Counted from the first letter of the stretch, positions 12,738 through 43,922 are shown. The stretch is DNA of 64,000 nucleotides from Centrapalus pauciflorus (GCA_020465985.1 JAANYP010003838.1:186001-250000), one strand, 5' to 3'. Numbers and translations are program-made. The notes: generated by a model not told the origin, from the sequence alone.

Positions 12738-12996
12738 GGTGCGTTCGGTTTGAAGGATTTGAACACCTCATTTAGGATTTGGATTTCAAAGGTTGAAAAG
12801 AGAATGATGAATCTAATTTCATTTAGCATTTCGTATTTTCCCAACTTCCTTTTTTCGTCATCCTCTTTCTATTTCAGTTATTATATAAGTCCTTATACTA
12901 AGGTTTCTATAATTCTTTCATTTTCAAATCTTATCATATCAAATCCTATCATTTTTTCATCTTGTCATGGTAAACTCCAACGATCCAAACGACACA
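12738..12996. mobile_element. Tourist-like MITE with TTA target duplication
   Basis: The left end GGTGCGTTCGGTTTG pairs imperfectly with the right end GATCCAAACGACACA. TTA flanks both sides (12735-12737 and 12997-12999), the PIF/Harbinger TWA signature. Length is 259 bp. It lies directly downstream of the hAT-like gene's stop codon. Confidence 0.6.
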
Positions 12997-13240
12997 TTAG
13001 TTTATGGATGGATCTATTTTTACTAGGTTTTGGAGTGTTTGGCTGTTGAATTATTTTGAATTTAAATTTTTTTATAGTGGTAAAAATGACAAGTTTCTTC
13101 GATCATCAATCTTTAGTAAAATTTTAATTCCAGCTATAGTTTTTAGTGCAAAAGATTTGAAATTTAAGAAAGAATTGTTCGTTTTCACTAACAACTTCTA
13201 AAAGTATTAAAAGACAAATAGAATTAAAGTTGAACACTAA

Positions 13241-13555
13241 GGGGGCGTTTGGTTTGCAGATTTTTTCTTTGGGATTTGTATTTTTTTCAAAGGATTTGCA
13301 TTATGCAGCATTTGCATTTGTCAGGATTTTGTTAAACATTTTGCATTATCTTATAGAAAAAATTTTCTAATCTGAAGAATGCAAGGTAACTGAGATTTAA
13401 AATCCTAGAGGGAGGCTGAGTTTTTAAATTACAAAGAAGGAAGAGATTTATGAAATACTGAGATTTTAAATCCTTATTGAAATCTGTGAACCAAACACAT
13501 GATTTTAAATGTAAATCCCAGTGAATCCCAGAAAATCCACGAACCAAACGCCCCT
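13241..13555. mobile_element. Tourist-like MITE with TAA target duplication
   Basis: The left end GGGGGCGTTTGGTTT pairs with the right end GAACCAAACGCCCCT. TAA flanks both sides (13238-13240, 13556-13558). The interior is partly palindromic: GATTTGTATTT- and AAATCC-type words recur in both orientations. Length is 315 bp. Confidence 0.7.
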
Positions 13556-13558
13556 TAA

Positions 13559-14247
13559 GGTTTAAGAGTCCAAAGACTAATATATAATCCATAAACTCTT
13601 ATAAATATTAATAAATTAATAAATAATATGTTATATGTTGACTTCTCATTTGATTTGACATGTAATTTTCTTTTACAATGTCATCTACTAACATCTATTA
13701 AGTTTCATATCAATTCAATTCGAATTTAATCTAACAATAGTTACAATACATTTCATAGATCCTTGAGACGCTGCTTCAACCAAGCTTTTGGTATTCGTTA
13801 TCGTCTTGATTTTGAGAGAACAAATGTGTGAGATAGAAACCCTAATCGTATGATAGTGAAAGAGAAAAAAAAACAAACACATTATATATAAGAAACCCTA
13901 ACAAGCCGACTTTTACTTGATGAAAATTCATCTATCGGTTATCATACCCTTTATACTACAAATTAAATTTTATAAACTTTTTTTTTGACAAAATTTTGAT
14001 AGTATTTTTATTGTAAAAATTTGGATCTTATGTTACCATTCTCGATAACTTTTCCTAAATACTATTTTACATAAGAGTAAAATCATACTGCATATGGAAT
14101 AAATATATAGCAGTATAAATGAAAAGTGAGTGATACTTAAAATTTATAAAATTAATATAAAATTGAATCTTGAGTTCACGTGACCATAAGTGGAATAGTA
14201 ATAAAAGTTTATTTAAAGTCATTTATTGTTTTTATTACTATATGCTG
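13559..14247. other. Intergenic DNA, no gene seen
   Basis: AT-rich with many stops. The CT/AG-containing patch at 13750-13870 looks like a decayed transcribed sequence or repeat, but no product is recognised. Confidence 0.5.
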
Positions 14248-14522
14248 AGGTATTGTTTGTTTTTTAAGAGGTTGATATTTGCGATCTGCGGGCTTAGCTG
14301 TAGAAATCTGAGGTTAGAAGAAATGGCCCAAAGGTCTGCAGTCTTCGCAAACGCGGGAAGACGTCTGCAGGCACGGACAGACGATGCGACAGATGCATGA
14401 AGACCTTTGCAGACGCGGATAGATGAAAAAAACAAACGCACTTCCATATAAACCCTCTTCCCGCATCTTTGAGTTCGCAGACATAAGATGTTCGAAATTT
14501 TTTTAAAAGAATAAACATGGCC
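14248..14522. mobile_element. MITE-like element with an AGACG-rich core
   Basis: The left end GGTATTGTTTGTTTTTTAAG pairs with the right end TTAAAAGAATAAACATGGCC. The core has repeated words (TCTGCAG, GCAGACG, CAAACGCGG) in both orientations, giving strong hairpin potential. Open frames at 14170-14518 are by-products of this GC-rich core. No clear target duplication was found. The pattern fits a hAT-type MITE, but the family is uncertain. Confidence 0.4.
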
Positions 14523-15126
14523 TAAGTATCATTTCATGGAAACAAATGTATTTTTAATTATAATGTTGAGTTCAAATTTTTTGAGTTGAGGAAAAATAAA
14601 TCATTTCATTTTAAATTATCCAAGAGGAAAAAACCACAACTATTTCAATTTTTAATTTCCCTAAATGTAAATAAGAACAAAGAACTATTCGAATTTTAAT
14701 AACTAATTGAAAAAAATAAACCAAGTCTATCATATAAATAATTATAAACAAATAATTATAGTAATATACAAAAAAGGTAACACTATAATAAAAATAAACA
14801 TATAAAAACTAGTAATATGGATAATCAAATGATAAAAAAAATTCAAAAAGTATTTATAAAATAAATTATAATATATAACAAAGCAAAAAAGAAAAAAAAA
14901 CAATAAAAGTGTATTGAAAATTACACAAATGGTCTTGAAAGACAAAAGGATAAAAATATATCTGTGGCTAACGGCTTAAGTAATCGTTGTTAGTTTCAAT
15001 GTTTTAGGGACCAATATATTACAAAATTTTGATAGTAGAAACTTATGGAATTATGGTGTGATAATTTTTTTTAAAAACTAAAATTGTAATTTAATATAAA
15101 CCACAAGGACCATCTATGCAATTTAG
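14523..15126. mobile_element. Half of a MULE-like foldback element, ending in the HDC1 upstream region
   Basis: The right end AAACCACAAGGACCATCTATGC, then AATTTAGTCC, matches the termini of the palindromic element at 41864-43922. The interior (14600-14930) follows the order of words at 43480-43680 there (ATCATATAAATAATT, AATAATTATAGTAAT). The opposite arm is missing, so this is a truncated copy. It stops at 15126, close to HDC1's first exon. Confidence 0.55.
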
Positions 15127-15179
15127 TCCATGGGCTTTTTGTAAGCCTCGCCTAAAGTCACACTACGAGGATTTTTTAA

Positions 15180-15319
15180 TTGAAGGTACGTTTCTCGACA
15201 TTTCCTGCATTCGGCTTCGACTTCACGGAGTCACGCTAGGGAGTACGGACCTCCTCTTCCCCTTCAGCTTCTCGATCCCTTTTCTCATCATCTCTTTCTC
15301 CTACAGCTTCAGCTTCTCG
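15180..15319 (+). other. HDC1: 5'UTR exon of HDC1
   Basis: A CT-rich leader ends at a strong donor, CTTCTCG|GTAAGT, at 15319/15320. The next exon begins after TTTTGTAG at 15827, with the ATG seven bases in. The left edge is approximate because no TATA box stands out. A MULE remnant ends at 15126, so the native promoter must be very short or partly built from transposon sequence. Confidence 0.6.
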
Positions 15320-15834
15320 GTAAGTTTTTATCCCTATCCAAGCTTCAACATTCCCAAATTTGAAACCCTAATCCCCAAATAACAACAACATTCCAAAGGG
15401 GTTAACTAATTTTCATCTAGCCATTCGTAATGTATGTATTTTGTTTACCACTATTTGATTACGTGGACTTGTTAAGTTATCAATCGTTGTATGTATTTGT
15501 TTCTGATAGTTTAATTTATGTGAATCAAACGGACATGATTGTATTTATGCTTTATGAACTTCGTATATTATTCATATAGTTATCATGAATGTGGATAAAT
15601 TTTGTGGCTTGGTGGATGTTGTTGGGACACTCGGTTGAAGTCCTAGTGGAAGGTGATGTGCCTTTTATTGATATAAGCAATTGGCGATGCAGATATATCT
15701 TTAGGAAATGTTCGTATGTGATTGATGACACGAAAATGGCTATTTTCTCTGTCAAAAACTCAAAATTTTTAGGGAGGTTGGTCCTGTAACCAAAAAGCTG
15801 ACTGGTGTTTATCCTTTCATTTTGTAGGAGCAGT

Positions 15835-31397
<15,563 letters not shown>

Positions 31398-33123
31398 AAG
31401 CATCAGCATCAGTTGTTGAGGTTGAATTTACAAATTAGAGATGATGTTTTGTTTTGAAAATGGTTATGGTACATGTGTTAATCACTTGAAGTTTTATGTT
31501 ATTATAGATGATATATCACATATTTAAAATGGTTATGATACATGTGTTAATCACTTGCAGGTCTCCCTGCTTAATTTGTTTTCTTGGGCCCTTCCCAACT
31601 GTAGTGTAACTTCCCTGAGCCATCTGGGAAAGACTTTAATTACCAAACCTTAGACAACAAAACCCACCCTGCCCCCCCACCCCAAGTGAAAACAAGAAGG
31701 ATGTATAGGGTTTTTCAGAAGTCTAGTTTTGGCAATCTGTCTAAAATTTAAAGATCTCAGCATAAAGTACACACAATCTAGCATATAAATTATAATCTTC
31801 CTGCAACAAATGCACTTTGGTGCTTCTGACTTGCTGCAGTTTTTTTAATCCAGAAATAAGTAACTTTCATTTCAGTCTTTTAACCTTACAATAACTTGTG
31901 TTTTTGAAACTGCTGAATTTGGGTTAGTGATCTTCAATTCGTTATTTTTATGCACTACTTAATCTGTTTGCACTCTAATTACGAAAGCAAATAAAAGAGT
32001 AAATTACATAAATGAAAAATGATTCCTGTGGTTTATAAAAATTTATGAATTTAGTCTCTCAAGCAAACTAAATACATTATCTATAAAATTGTATTTCTGT
32101 AACATTTTGGTCTCACTTCCGTTAAATAAATTTAGGGGTACTTTTGCCTTGCCTTTCCATTCCTAGGGCCATTTCTGAAAGAGTTAATAAGACAAATTGT
32201 CTAGAAACTTAAAACACTCGAATAAAAAGTACAGTGACTTAATCGGTAAAATTCATGAGAGTTCGTAGGGTTTTTTTAATATTAACCCTTTCTGAAACTA
32301 TATAATAAACTTCTAATTTTTGGAATTATTATTATTTAATTTTTGGAATTATTTTTATTATTGCAAGAGGATGATGAAGTCTCTGATGAATTCCCTAATT
32401 TTAAGTTATAGTTTGTTAGAGAATGATGAAAACTAGTTGCTGAAGGAGTAAGGATGATGAACGATTTGATCATTGTTTTTATTGTGATTATTCAAAGGAA
32501 CAGCAAGAAGCTTTAGATCTGTTTTGTTTGTGTGTTAATTTTGGTTTCAGACTTGGTAATGGGTTTTTGTATTTTGTGGCTTCGCTGGTGGTTGATGGTG
32601 GTGTACTTACTACAAAGAACATATGAACATCATCTATTTTCAAGAACATCCATTCTCTATTACATAATAAAGCAATAATAATAATAATGGTATGAAAAAA
32701 AAACCCAACATGTTTTTTACTGTTTTACGGTTTAGTCTTTCCGTATTATTTTTACCAATAAAATCCTTAAGCTTTATATGGTGAGTTCATAAACTAGTTC
32801 AAAATGTTTTTTTAAAAAAAGAGAATCAAAATTTATTTTGGGTTACATCTTTAACGAATCGAAAATATAAACAGAAGTTAAATACATTCAAATATGCATA
32901 AAATTCTTTATAAATCCAATAAATCCAACCATATCAGTTATAACAAAATATGCATAAAATTCACTGCATAACTACCTACCATATCAGTTATAACAAAATA
33001 TGCATAAAATTCTTTATAAATCCAATAAAAATAGTAGTAAGTGATGGAGAAATTAAATAAAGCTAAAAACTAATGAACAAGTAACAAGTCATTACTTTGT
33101 TCTAACTAGTAACTAGCTAGCGA
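31398..33123. other. HDC1 3' flank and convergent intergenic region
   Basis: 31398-31600 is probably HDC1 3'UTR. 31995-32180 resembles one MULE end: GAGTAAATTACATAAATG, then CCTGTGGTTTATAAA and CATTTTGGTCTCACTTCCG. Its partner is not found. A direct repeat of about 35 bp (ACCATATCAGTTATAAC...) occurs at about 32929 and 32980. From about 32780 onward the sequence matches the 3' flank of the second subtilase. No gene was found. Confidence 0.55.
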
Positions 33124-37006
<3,883 letters not shown>

Positions 37007-37064
37007 TGTTTAATTAATGTTGATTAATGCTATTGAGTTTTGGTTGAGAATGTTCTTTAGATGA

Positions 37065-37082
37065 TTATATATATTTATAAGT
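37065..37082 (-). promoter_or_regulatory. TATA box of subtilase copy 1
   Basis: On minus it reads TTATAAATATATATAAT, about 60-75 bases upstream of the ATG at 37006. Copy 2 conserves it at the same distance. The match between copies continues upstream to about 37190. Confidence 0.6.
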
Positions 37083-37408
37083 AGTAGCAACAGCATGCAG
37101 ATCTGTAGATATGTAGACGGATATATATATAGTGAGCTGCCTGATCCAATTATTAATTAAGATAAGCGTGAATGGGAGATTAATTTGGATGCTTAATTCT
37201 TGAATATTAAAATATTGATGATCAGGATAATAATTATCTTTATTATTATTATTTATTATTTTCAATGATCTTTTACTTTTGAAATTTTCATGAATTCACC
37301 ATAGTAATCGGGGTGGTTAGTTATGCTAACAAATTTTTTATGCTATATATCCGTGTATGTTGCAACAACAATTTCTTATTTAAATTCAAAAAATACATAT
37401 AATCTAAA

Positions 37409-37410
<2 letters not shown>

Positions 37411-37490
<80 letters not shown>
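37411..37490. repeat. (TA)n microsatellite
   Basis: TA tract abutting the left end of the 37491-37927 element. The (IY)n frames here are artefacts. Confidence 0.95.
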
Positions 37491-37492
<2 letters not shown>

Positions 37493-37923
37493 TTTGGGTT
37501 CAAATGAGTACCACTAGTTTTGCGGAGTACCGGAGGTACCTCGCTTAAAATTATTTTTTTTAAAATTTTTTTTCATAATCATGTTTAAATTAATAATATA
37601 AGACTACTTGCAAAAAATCACACATAAACACACACTATAACTATGTGAAACGTGCAAGTTCACATGAACTGCACTGTTGTGAACGTATGTTCACAACTAA
37701 GCATGTTCACATGAATTTTTCCACGTTCACATGACTTTTAAGAGGCTACGAAGTGTGAATGCGTGTATTTCTTTTACAAATATGCTTATATTATTTGTAT
37801 CTAAATGAATATGAAAAAAATTTAAAAAAAAAAACTTTTTTTCGGAGGATGTTCACATCTTAAACCCGTGTGTTCACAGGTACTCACGGTACTCTGCATT
37901 TTTTAGGTACTCACACGAACCAT

Positions 37924-37927
<4 letters not shown>
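37491..37927. mobile_element. (TA)n-bounded foldback element, subfamily B/D
   Basis: The left end GATTTGGGTTCAAATGAG pairs with the reverse-complemented right end GAATATGGTTCGTGTGAG. Both are followed by GAGTACC/GGTACC words. The interior has CATGTTCACATGA-type inverted words. It is closely related to 60543-60987 and 27467-27847. (TA)n tracts lie on both sides. Confidence 0.75.

Positions 37928-37979
<52 letters not shown>
37928..37979. repeat. (TA)n tract shared between two mobile elements
   Basis: TA repeat that is the right border of one element (ends 37927) and the left border of the next (starts 37980). Confidence 0.95.
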
Positions 37980-37982
<3 letters not shown>

Positions 37983-39790
37983 GAGGGTTCTTCTAAGAAC
38001 CTTAAATAATGTGGGAACCTAAGAACTAATCTCATCCATTGATTTCATGAAATTAATGACTTAGATGTAAGATGGCATTTTTGAAATTAAGAAGGCTTTA
38101 GGGGTTTTTTTTGTTGGAAAAATGGGTGAGTAAGGGGTATATTGGGGATAACATTGAAAAAGGGACTGCACGTTTTTTCACACACAATTAATTCCCTCAT
38201 CTTTTTTCTCTTCATCCTTTTTTTTCTCCCAAAAAAAAATCACCAGAGTTTTTCTCTTCATCTTTTTTTTTTCTATGAATAATATACAACTTTATATGTA
38301 GATTAAGATATATTCTATGGAGTCAACATAATATTCTATGGTGAATATACAACATTCTATGACGGAGATACAAAGCAACACAATCCGATCGAACATTCGA
38401 CAATCACAATCAATGGTGTCCATGGTAGAATCTTTTACAACCTGCATTAAAACAATGGATTCAAAACTATGATGCAAAAAAAATGTATAATATTTCTAGT
38501 AACATAGAATAGCAATATTCTATGTAGAATATGTGAACTATCTACGTAGAATATGTGAACAATCTACGTAGATTAGTGATATTTTATGAAAAATATGTGA
38601 ACATTCTGCGTAGAATTGTGGTATTCTATATAGAATATATGACACTTACCTAAGATCTATATAAATTTGCAAACAATTCTACATAGAATGCAACATATTC
38701 TACGTAGAATGCAACATATTCTACGTAGAAGAAACGTTAAATAAATTTGCAAACAATCTGTAAAAAACTATAAATGTGAGAAGATCTATATAGATTTACA
38801 CTGACATAGAAAATATGAACATCATAAGATAACATAAAATCTGAGAAGAATACAAATTAAAGAATCCAAAATCTATAAATGTTTATTGAAGATCTATTCA
38901 AACAACATAGAATACAAAAATCTATATAGATTTACAGACAATCTATAAAAAACTACGAAGAATACAAAATAATCTACGAACAATATATCTTTTTTGTCGT
39001 GCCTTTCCTATTGTCTTGCTCAGAGTCATCGTCGTTTAACAAGGTCTCGAGCGTTTCATATTTACCCGATTCTGCGATTTTAAAATATAAAATAGACTAG
39101 AAAATATGAACATCATAATATAATATAAAATATGAGTAGAATACAGATTAAAAAAATTCAAAATCTATAAATGTTTATAGAAGTTCTATTCAGACAACAT
39201 AGAATTCAAAAATATATATAGATTTACAGACAACATAGAATGCAAGATATTCTACGTAGAATGCAAGATATTCTACGTAGAATGCAACATATTCTACGTA
39301 GAATGCAACATATTCTACGTAGAAGAAACATTAAATAAAGCAACGAATACTCGAATAAAATATAAACATGACCTGGATTAGGAGAAAAACAATCGTCGAC
39401 CTCCTCATCGGCTGCAAAACCATTTGGAAAAATATTATACGGTGTCTGTTGAAATGTGTCGGTCGACTCCATGGATTCAGGTGAAATAAAAAAAACGGAA
39501 TGGAATTCCGGCGATGGAACCGATCTTCTTCTTGCCGGAAAAAATGGAAGAAAAAGAAAAAATTAATGACAAACTCATTGATGATTGTATAGTTTAAACA
39601 GGTTGTTGGAAACTTTTCTGAAAAGTTGCATTAAATGAAGGAGGAAAAATGACTGATTTGCCCTTAGTGGACCCAACCATACTTGAAAATATTTACAACA
39701 ATGCCATTGATTATCCACCATTGATCCCATTAATCCAAGGGCTGAAATTGGTTCTTATGTTCCCACATTATTTAAGGTTCTTAAAAGAAC

Positions 39791-39795
<5 letters not shown>
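37980..39795 (-). mobile_element. 1.8-kb (TA)n-bounded TIR element, subfamily E, with FAR1/MULE-like relics
   Basis: The left end GGGGAGGGTTCTTCTAAG and the reverse-complemented right end TTGGGTTCTTTTAAGAACC both continue into CCTTAAATAATGTGGGAAC. TIR length is about 45 bp. The interior includes minisatellite-like runs of ATTCTACGTAGAAT (38515-38740, 39235-39325). On the minus strand there are three exon-like relics, described separately. TA repeats flank both ends. Confidence 0.75.
38350..39472 (-). pseudogene. Exon-like relics of a FAR1/MULE-transposase-type protein
   Basis: Three separated pieces read on minus. At 39472-39371 an ATG-started frame includes FAADEEVDDCFSPNP. At 39071-38990, after an AG, the frame ESGKYETLETLLNDDD continues in the correct phase from the first piece. 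At 38441-38350, after TTTTAATGCAG, VVKDSTMDTIDCDCRMFDRI runs into VLLC, and CGTCAT appears shortly after in another frame. CxC...F..(x)GxLCxH is the SWIM zinc-finger pattern of FAR1 and Mutator transposases. The central catalytic region is absent, and the SWIM piece breaks frame. It is a deletion derivative; whether it began as a transposase or a captured FAR1-like gene is not resolved. Confidence 0.5.

Positions 39796-39867
<72 letters not shown>
39796..39867. repeat. (TA)n microsatellite
   Basis: TA tract forming the right border of the 1.8-kb element and lying just left of a Helitron. Confidence 0.95.
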
Positions 39868-39869
<2 letters not shown>

Positions 39870-39877
39870 ATAATCTA

Positions 39878-40215
39878 TCTATACTAATAAAATAGTAAAT
39901 ACACTCAACTCTCATGAAGCCACGTATCATCATCATGAATCAACACGTGACATTTATAATTTTAAAAAATAATAAATAAATTTAAACGATATCTACCCAT
40001 ATCTAATATAATCTATTTTTATCAAATCAAATCAATATTTCAAAAAATAAATAAATCCGTGTGTGTATGATTATACAAATTTAATAGGTCATAATAAATA
40101 ATAATATCATTATTATATATTTTTGTTTAAAAATAATATTTATATCTTTACCTTTTAGTTTATTATATTTTATATATATTAAAAATATCCGCGTAATACG
40201 CGGATAATAAACTAG
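39878..40215 (+). mobile_element. Short non-autonomous Helitron, copy 1 of a head-to-tail pair
   Basis: It starts TCTATACTAATAAAATAG after an A and ends with the hairpin TATCCGCGTAATACGCGGATA, 6 bases, then CTAG before a T. These are textbook Helitron ends. An internal CACGTGACA word resembles that in 1523-1860. Length is 338 bp, and no Rep/helicase is coded. Confidence 0.8.
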
Positions 40216-40218
40216 TAA

Positions 40219-41083
40219 TCTATTCTATAACTTCTAGTAAAATAGTAATTAATCTGACACTTGTCATTTAACTATGCTGCTAATTGGCGTTCTCCTTTAT
40301 ATATAAGTGTCGTTCTCTTTCAAAATTTTAATTTTAGAAGTTAAATCTAAATATTTTAATCACAACACTAAATAACAATAATAAAAAGATTAACTTATAA
40401 TAGCAATTTGCCAATTTGTATAATAAAAGATACTAAAAATATAACGGTTATAAAAATTCAATTTATAAAAGATCATTACAAATTGCAACTATAAAATTAT
40501 AATTTTTTAAAGATTATTTATTAAGCAACAATAAATTTCAAATTATTTCATTATATATTATTATTTATATACACCCTAATTAAATTTCAATCTTGATCAA
40601 TATAATCTTTGAGGTAATAATACAATCTTTAAGACGTGTTTGTATTGTTATTATTTTAGGTGAGTTTTAATTTTCTTTTTTATAATTATAATGTTGGTGA
40701 TACTTATGTTAATGACAACACCACATATTAAAATCAAACAATGTCTATAGGTGGCATCAAAGAAACACATGTTATATCAATATGTAGCATTGAAAAAATG
40801 AGAGAAATTTGCATTCTAAAAAAATAATTGGTTTCTGTATGGATTTATTTTGTATTTTTTTTTTATTAATGTTGTTTGCAGTTGATTTGTCATTATTATA
40901 GGTGGAATGTTTTTGTCATTTCAAATAAGAATTTTGTTTTCTTGATTCTTTTAGTTTTGGATTTTTTTACTTAATTTTATATTATATTATGCTTAAAAGG
41001 TTAAAATTATTTTTATTAATATGTTAAATATCTAATTATTATGTAAATAAATCCGTGTATCACACAGGTTAATAATAAACTAG
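40219..41083 (+). mobile_element. Non-autonomous Helitron, copy 2 of the pair
   Basis: It starts TCTATTCTATAACTTC, three bases after the first Helitron ends. It closes with the imperfect hairpin CCGTGTATCACACAGG, then TTAATAATAAACTAG and T. Length is 865 bp, AT-rich and non-coding. Confidence 0.7.
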
Positions 41084-41863
41084 TATATATTAAAAGAGAA
41101 CATCAAATGCATATCTGTCGGCTTCACGTTACACCACAAAAGATAAATACAACTTTTATTTTACAACTCATAAGTTTAAATTCAAATCAAGATTTTAATA
41201 TCCATATATTTATCTTATATTATCTATACTTATGTATATATATCTAATTATTATAAAATATCTTAAGATAAATACATATCATACAAATTAAATTTTTAAA
41301 TATTCATTTTACAACTCATAAGTTTTAAATCAAATCAAGATTTTAATACCCATATATTTATCTTATATAATCTAGCTATACTTATGTATATATCTAATTA
41401 TTATAAAATATCTTACGATAAATACATATCATACAAAATTATTAAATATTTAACTAAAGATAATTGTAATCAAATGCATACGTGTTAGCTTTACGTTACA
41501 CCGCAAAAAATAAATACAACTTTCTTAAGATAAACACAAAATCTTTCTTTTCTTCTCCATTTCTCTATTATAAAACTGCTCCAAATTGTAATGTTTCTGA
41601 AATCTCGAACGGTACATCCCTCTGGACTTCAATCTGTCAAGTTTGTGTTTCATCCATGTGCCTTCTTTGTTTCTAAAATTGTAATCTTTATGATCAGATC
41701 GGCTCTAATACCATTGTTGCCCAGTTTGGATCTTTCTTTTCTGTTTGTGATCATGAAGATTACGGTTGCTTGTTTCTCCAAACTCGAAAAACACACATTT
41801 ATGTAATTTTGTCTAATAAACCACAGGGACCATTTATGTAATTTTGTCTAATAATAATAATAA
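41084..41863 (+). repeat. Helitron-family 5' portion plus remnants of a MULE end
   Basis: TATATTAAAAGAGAACATC, then AAATGCATATCTGTCGG, matches the starts at about 61054 and 52776. A second partial copy of the same words begins near 41471 (AAATGCATACGTGTTAGC). At 41805-41850 AAACCACAGGGACCATTTATG precedes GTAATTTTGTCTAATAA, a stray MULE end like the one at 43922. No coding gene is seen; frames at 41482-41806 have no recognised product. Confidence 0.45.
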
Positions 41864-43922
41864 GACTAAATTACATAAAGGGTCCCTGTGGTTTATAAGG
41901 AATTACGGTTTTAGTCCCTGAAAGAATTTTATTACACCAGCAGTCCCTAAAATCGAAAAGTTGTAACATTTTGGTCCCTGAAACTAACGCCCGTTAACTT
42001 GAGCCGTTAATTTCAGGGGCATTTTTGTCTTTTCGACTTTCAATGACCATTTATGTAATTTTCAAACTTTCAAGGACCATTTACGAAATTTTCATACTTT
42101 TCATATATATATTTATCGTTTCTTTCTTTTTTATAATTTAATTATCTAAATATAAAATTTTATTTTTTATTCTTTTTGTTTTAATCATTAATTTTTATTT
42201 GTATGTTTATTGTTATTATTAATGTTATTTTTTATATATTACTATAATTATTTATTTAACATTATTCTATGATATACCTGGTTCATTTTTTTCAATTATT
42301 TTTTTCATTTAAGAAAATTAAAAATAAAAACTAGTTGTAGTTTTTTTCGTTCGGAAAATATAAAATCGAAATAATTTATTTCTTTTCTCCATTAAAAAAA
42401 ATTCAGAAAAACAAAACGTGTTGAAGCTTTTTTCATTTGGAAAAAAATATAATCAAAATGCTTCGTAGTTTCTTCATTGCAAATACTTAATAAAATTTTT
42501 TAATTCTAAATGGTTTGAAAAAAGCAAGAATTGGAATGGTTCGTTGCTTTTTAATCAAATAAATTAAATTTCAAATGGTTTGTTGTTTTTATTGTAAAAT
42601 TTGAAATTGTATTGATTTTTTATCTACGTTTAATTAAAAATCAGAATGGTTCTTTTGTTTGAAAAAAAAAAATCAAAAATCATAATGGTTTACCTTTTTT
42701 TGATTAAAAAAAATTAAAAATCTAAATGGTTCGTCATTTTTTGTGAAAAAAAAAATTAATACAAGATGGTTATCATTGTTAAAAAAAATCAAAAATTATA
42801 ACGGTTCATCATTTTTTGATCAAAAAAATTATTGAAATGGTTCATCGTTTATTTGATCCAAAAAACAATATTGGAGTGGTTCATAAATTTTTTTATCGTT
42901 GTTTAATCAAAAACCGATGAACCACTATAATGAACCATTTCGATTTTAATTTTTTGATTAAAAAACGATGAACCATTATGATTTTTTATTTTTTTCTAAA
43001 CAACGATAACCATCTTGATTTTAATGGCGAACCATTTTGATTATAATTTTTTTGATCAAAAAAAGGTAAACCGTTATGATTTTTTATTTTTTCGAACAAA
43101 AGAATAATTCTTATTTTTAATTAAACATAGATAAAAAAATCAATGCAATTTCAATTTTTTCAATAAAAATACAAAACCATTTGGAATATAATTTATTTGA
43201 CTAAAAAGCGATGAACCATTCCAATTCTTGATTTTTTCAAACCATTTAGAATTAAAAATTTTTATTAAGTATTTGCATTAAATAAACTACGAAGCATTTT
43301 GATATATCCTTTTTCCAAACGAAAAAAGCTTCAACACGTTGTTATTTTGAATTTTTTTTGAATGGAGAAAAGAAATAAATCATTTCGATTTTAGATTTTA
43401 CGAACGAAAAAACTACTAGTTTTTATTTTTATTTTTCTTAAATGAAAAAAAAATTGAGAAATATTTGGATTCTCAATAAATAAATGAAAAAGAAAATGAA
43501 CCAGATATATCATATAATAATTTTAAATAAATAATTATAGTAATGTATAAAACAAAAATAACATTAGTAATAACAATAAACATACAAATGAAAATTAATA
43601 ATAAAACAAAAGGAATAAAAAAAATATAAATGTTATATTTGGATAATTAAATTATAAAAAAGAAAGAAATGATAAATATATATGAAAAGTATGAAAATCT
43701 CATAAATGGTCCCTGAAAGTTTGAATATTACTTAAATGGTCCTTGAAAGTCAAAAAGACAAAAATGCCCCTGAAATTAACGGCTTAAGTTAACGGCCGTT
43801 AGTTTCAGGGACCAAAATGTTACAACTTTTCGATTTTAGGGACTGCTGGTGTAAAAAAATTCTTTCGGGAACTAAAACCATAATTTCATATAAACCACAG
43901 GGGCCATTTATGTAATTTAGTC
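41864..43922. mobile_element. 2.06-kb near-perfect palindrome (MULE-like foldback element)
   Basis: The arms (about 41864-42890 and 42910-43922) are inverted copies along nearly their full length. Outer words are GACTAAATTACATAAAGG on the left and the reverse complement GACTAAATTACATAAATGG on the right. Shared inner words include CAGTCCCTAAAATCG and GGTCCCTGAAACTAACG. The core is made of AAATGGTTCATCG-type units in opposite orientations. Both flanks are (AAT)n, so a 9-11 bp target duplication is possible but cannot be proven. No protein is coded. Confidence 0.8.
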
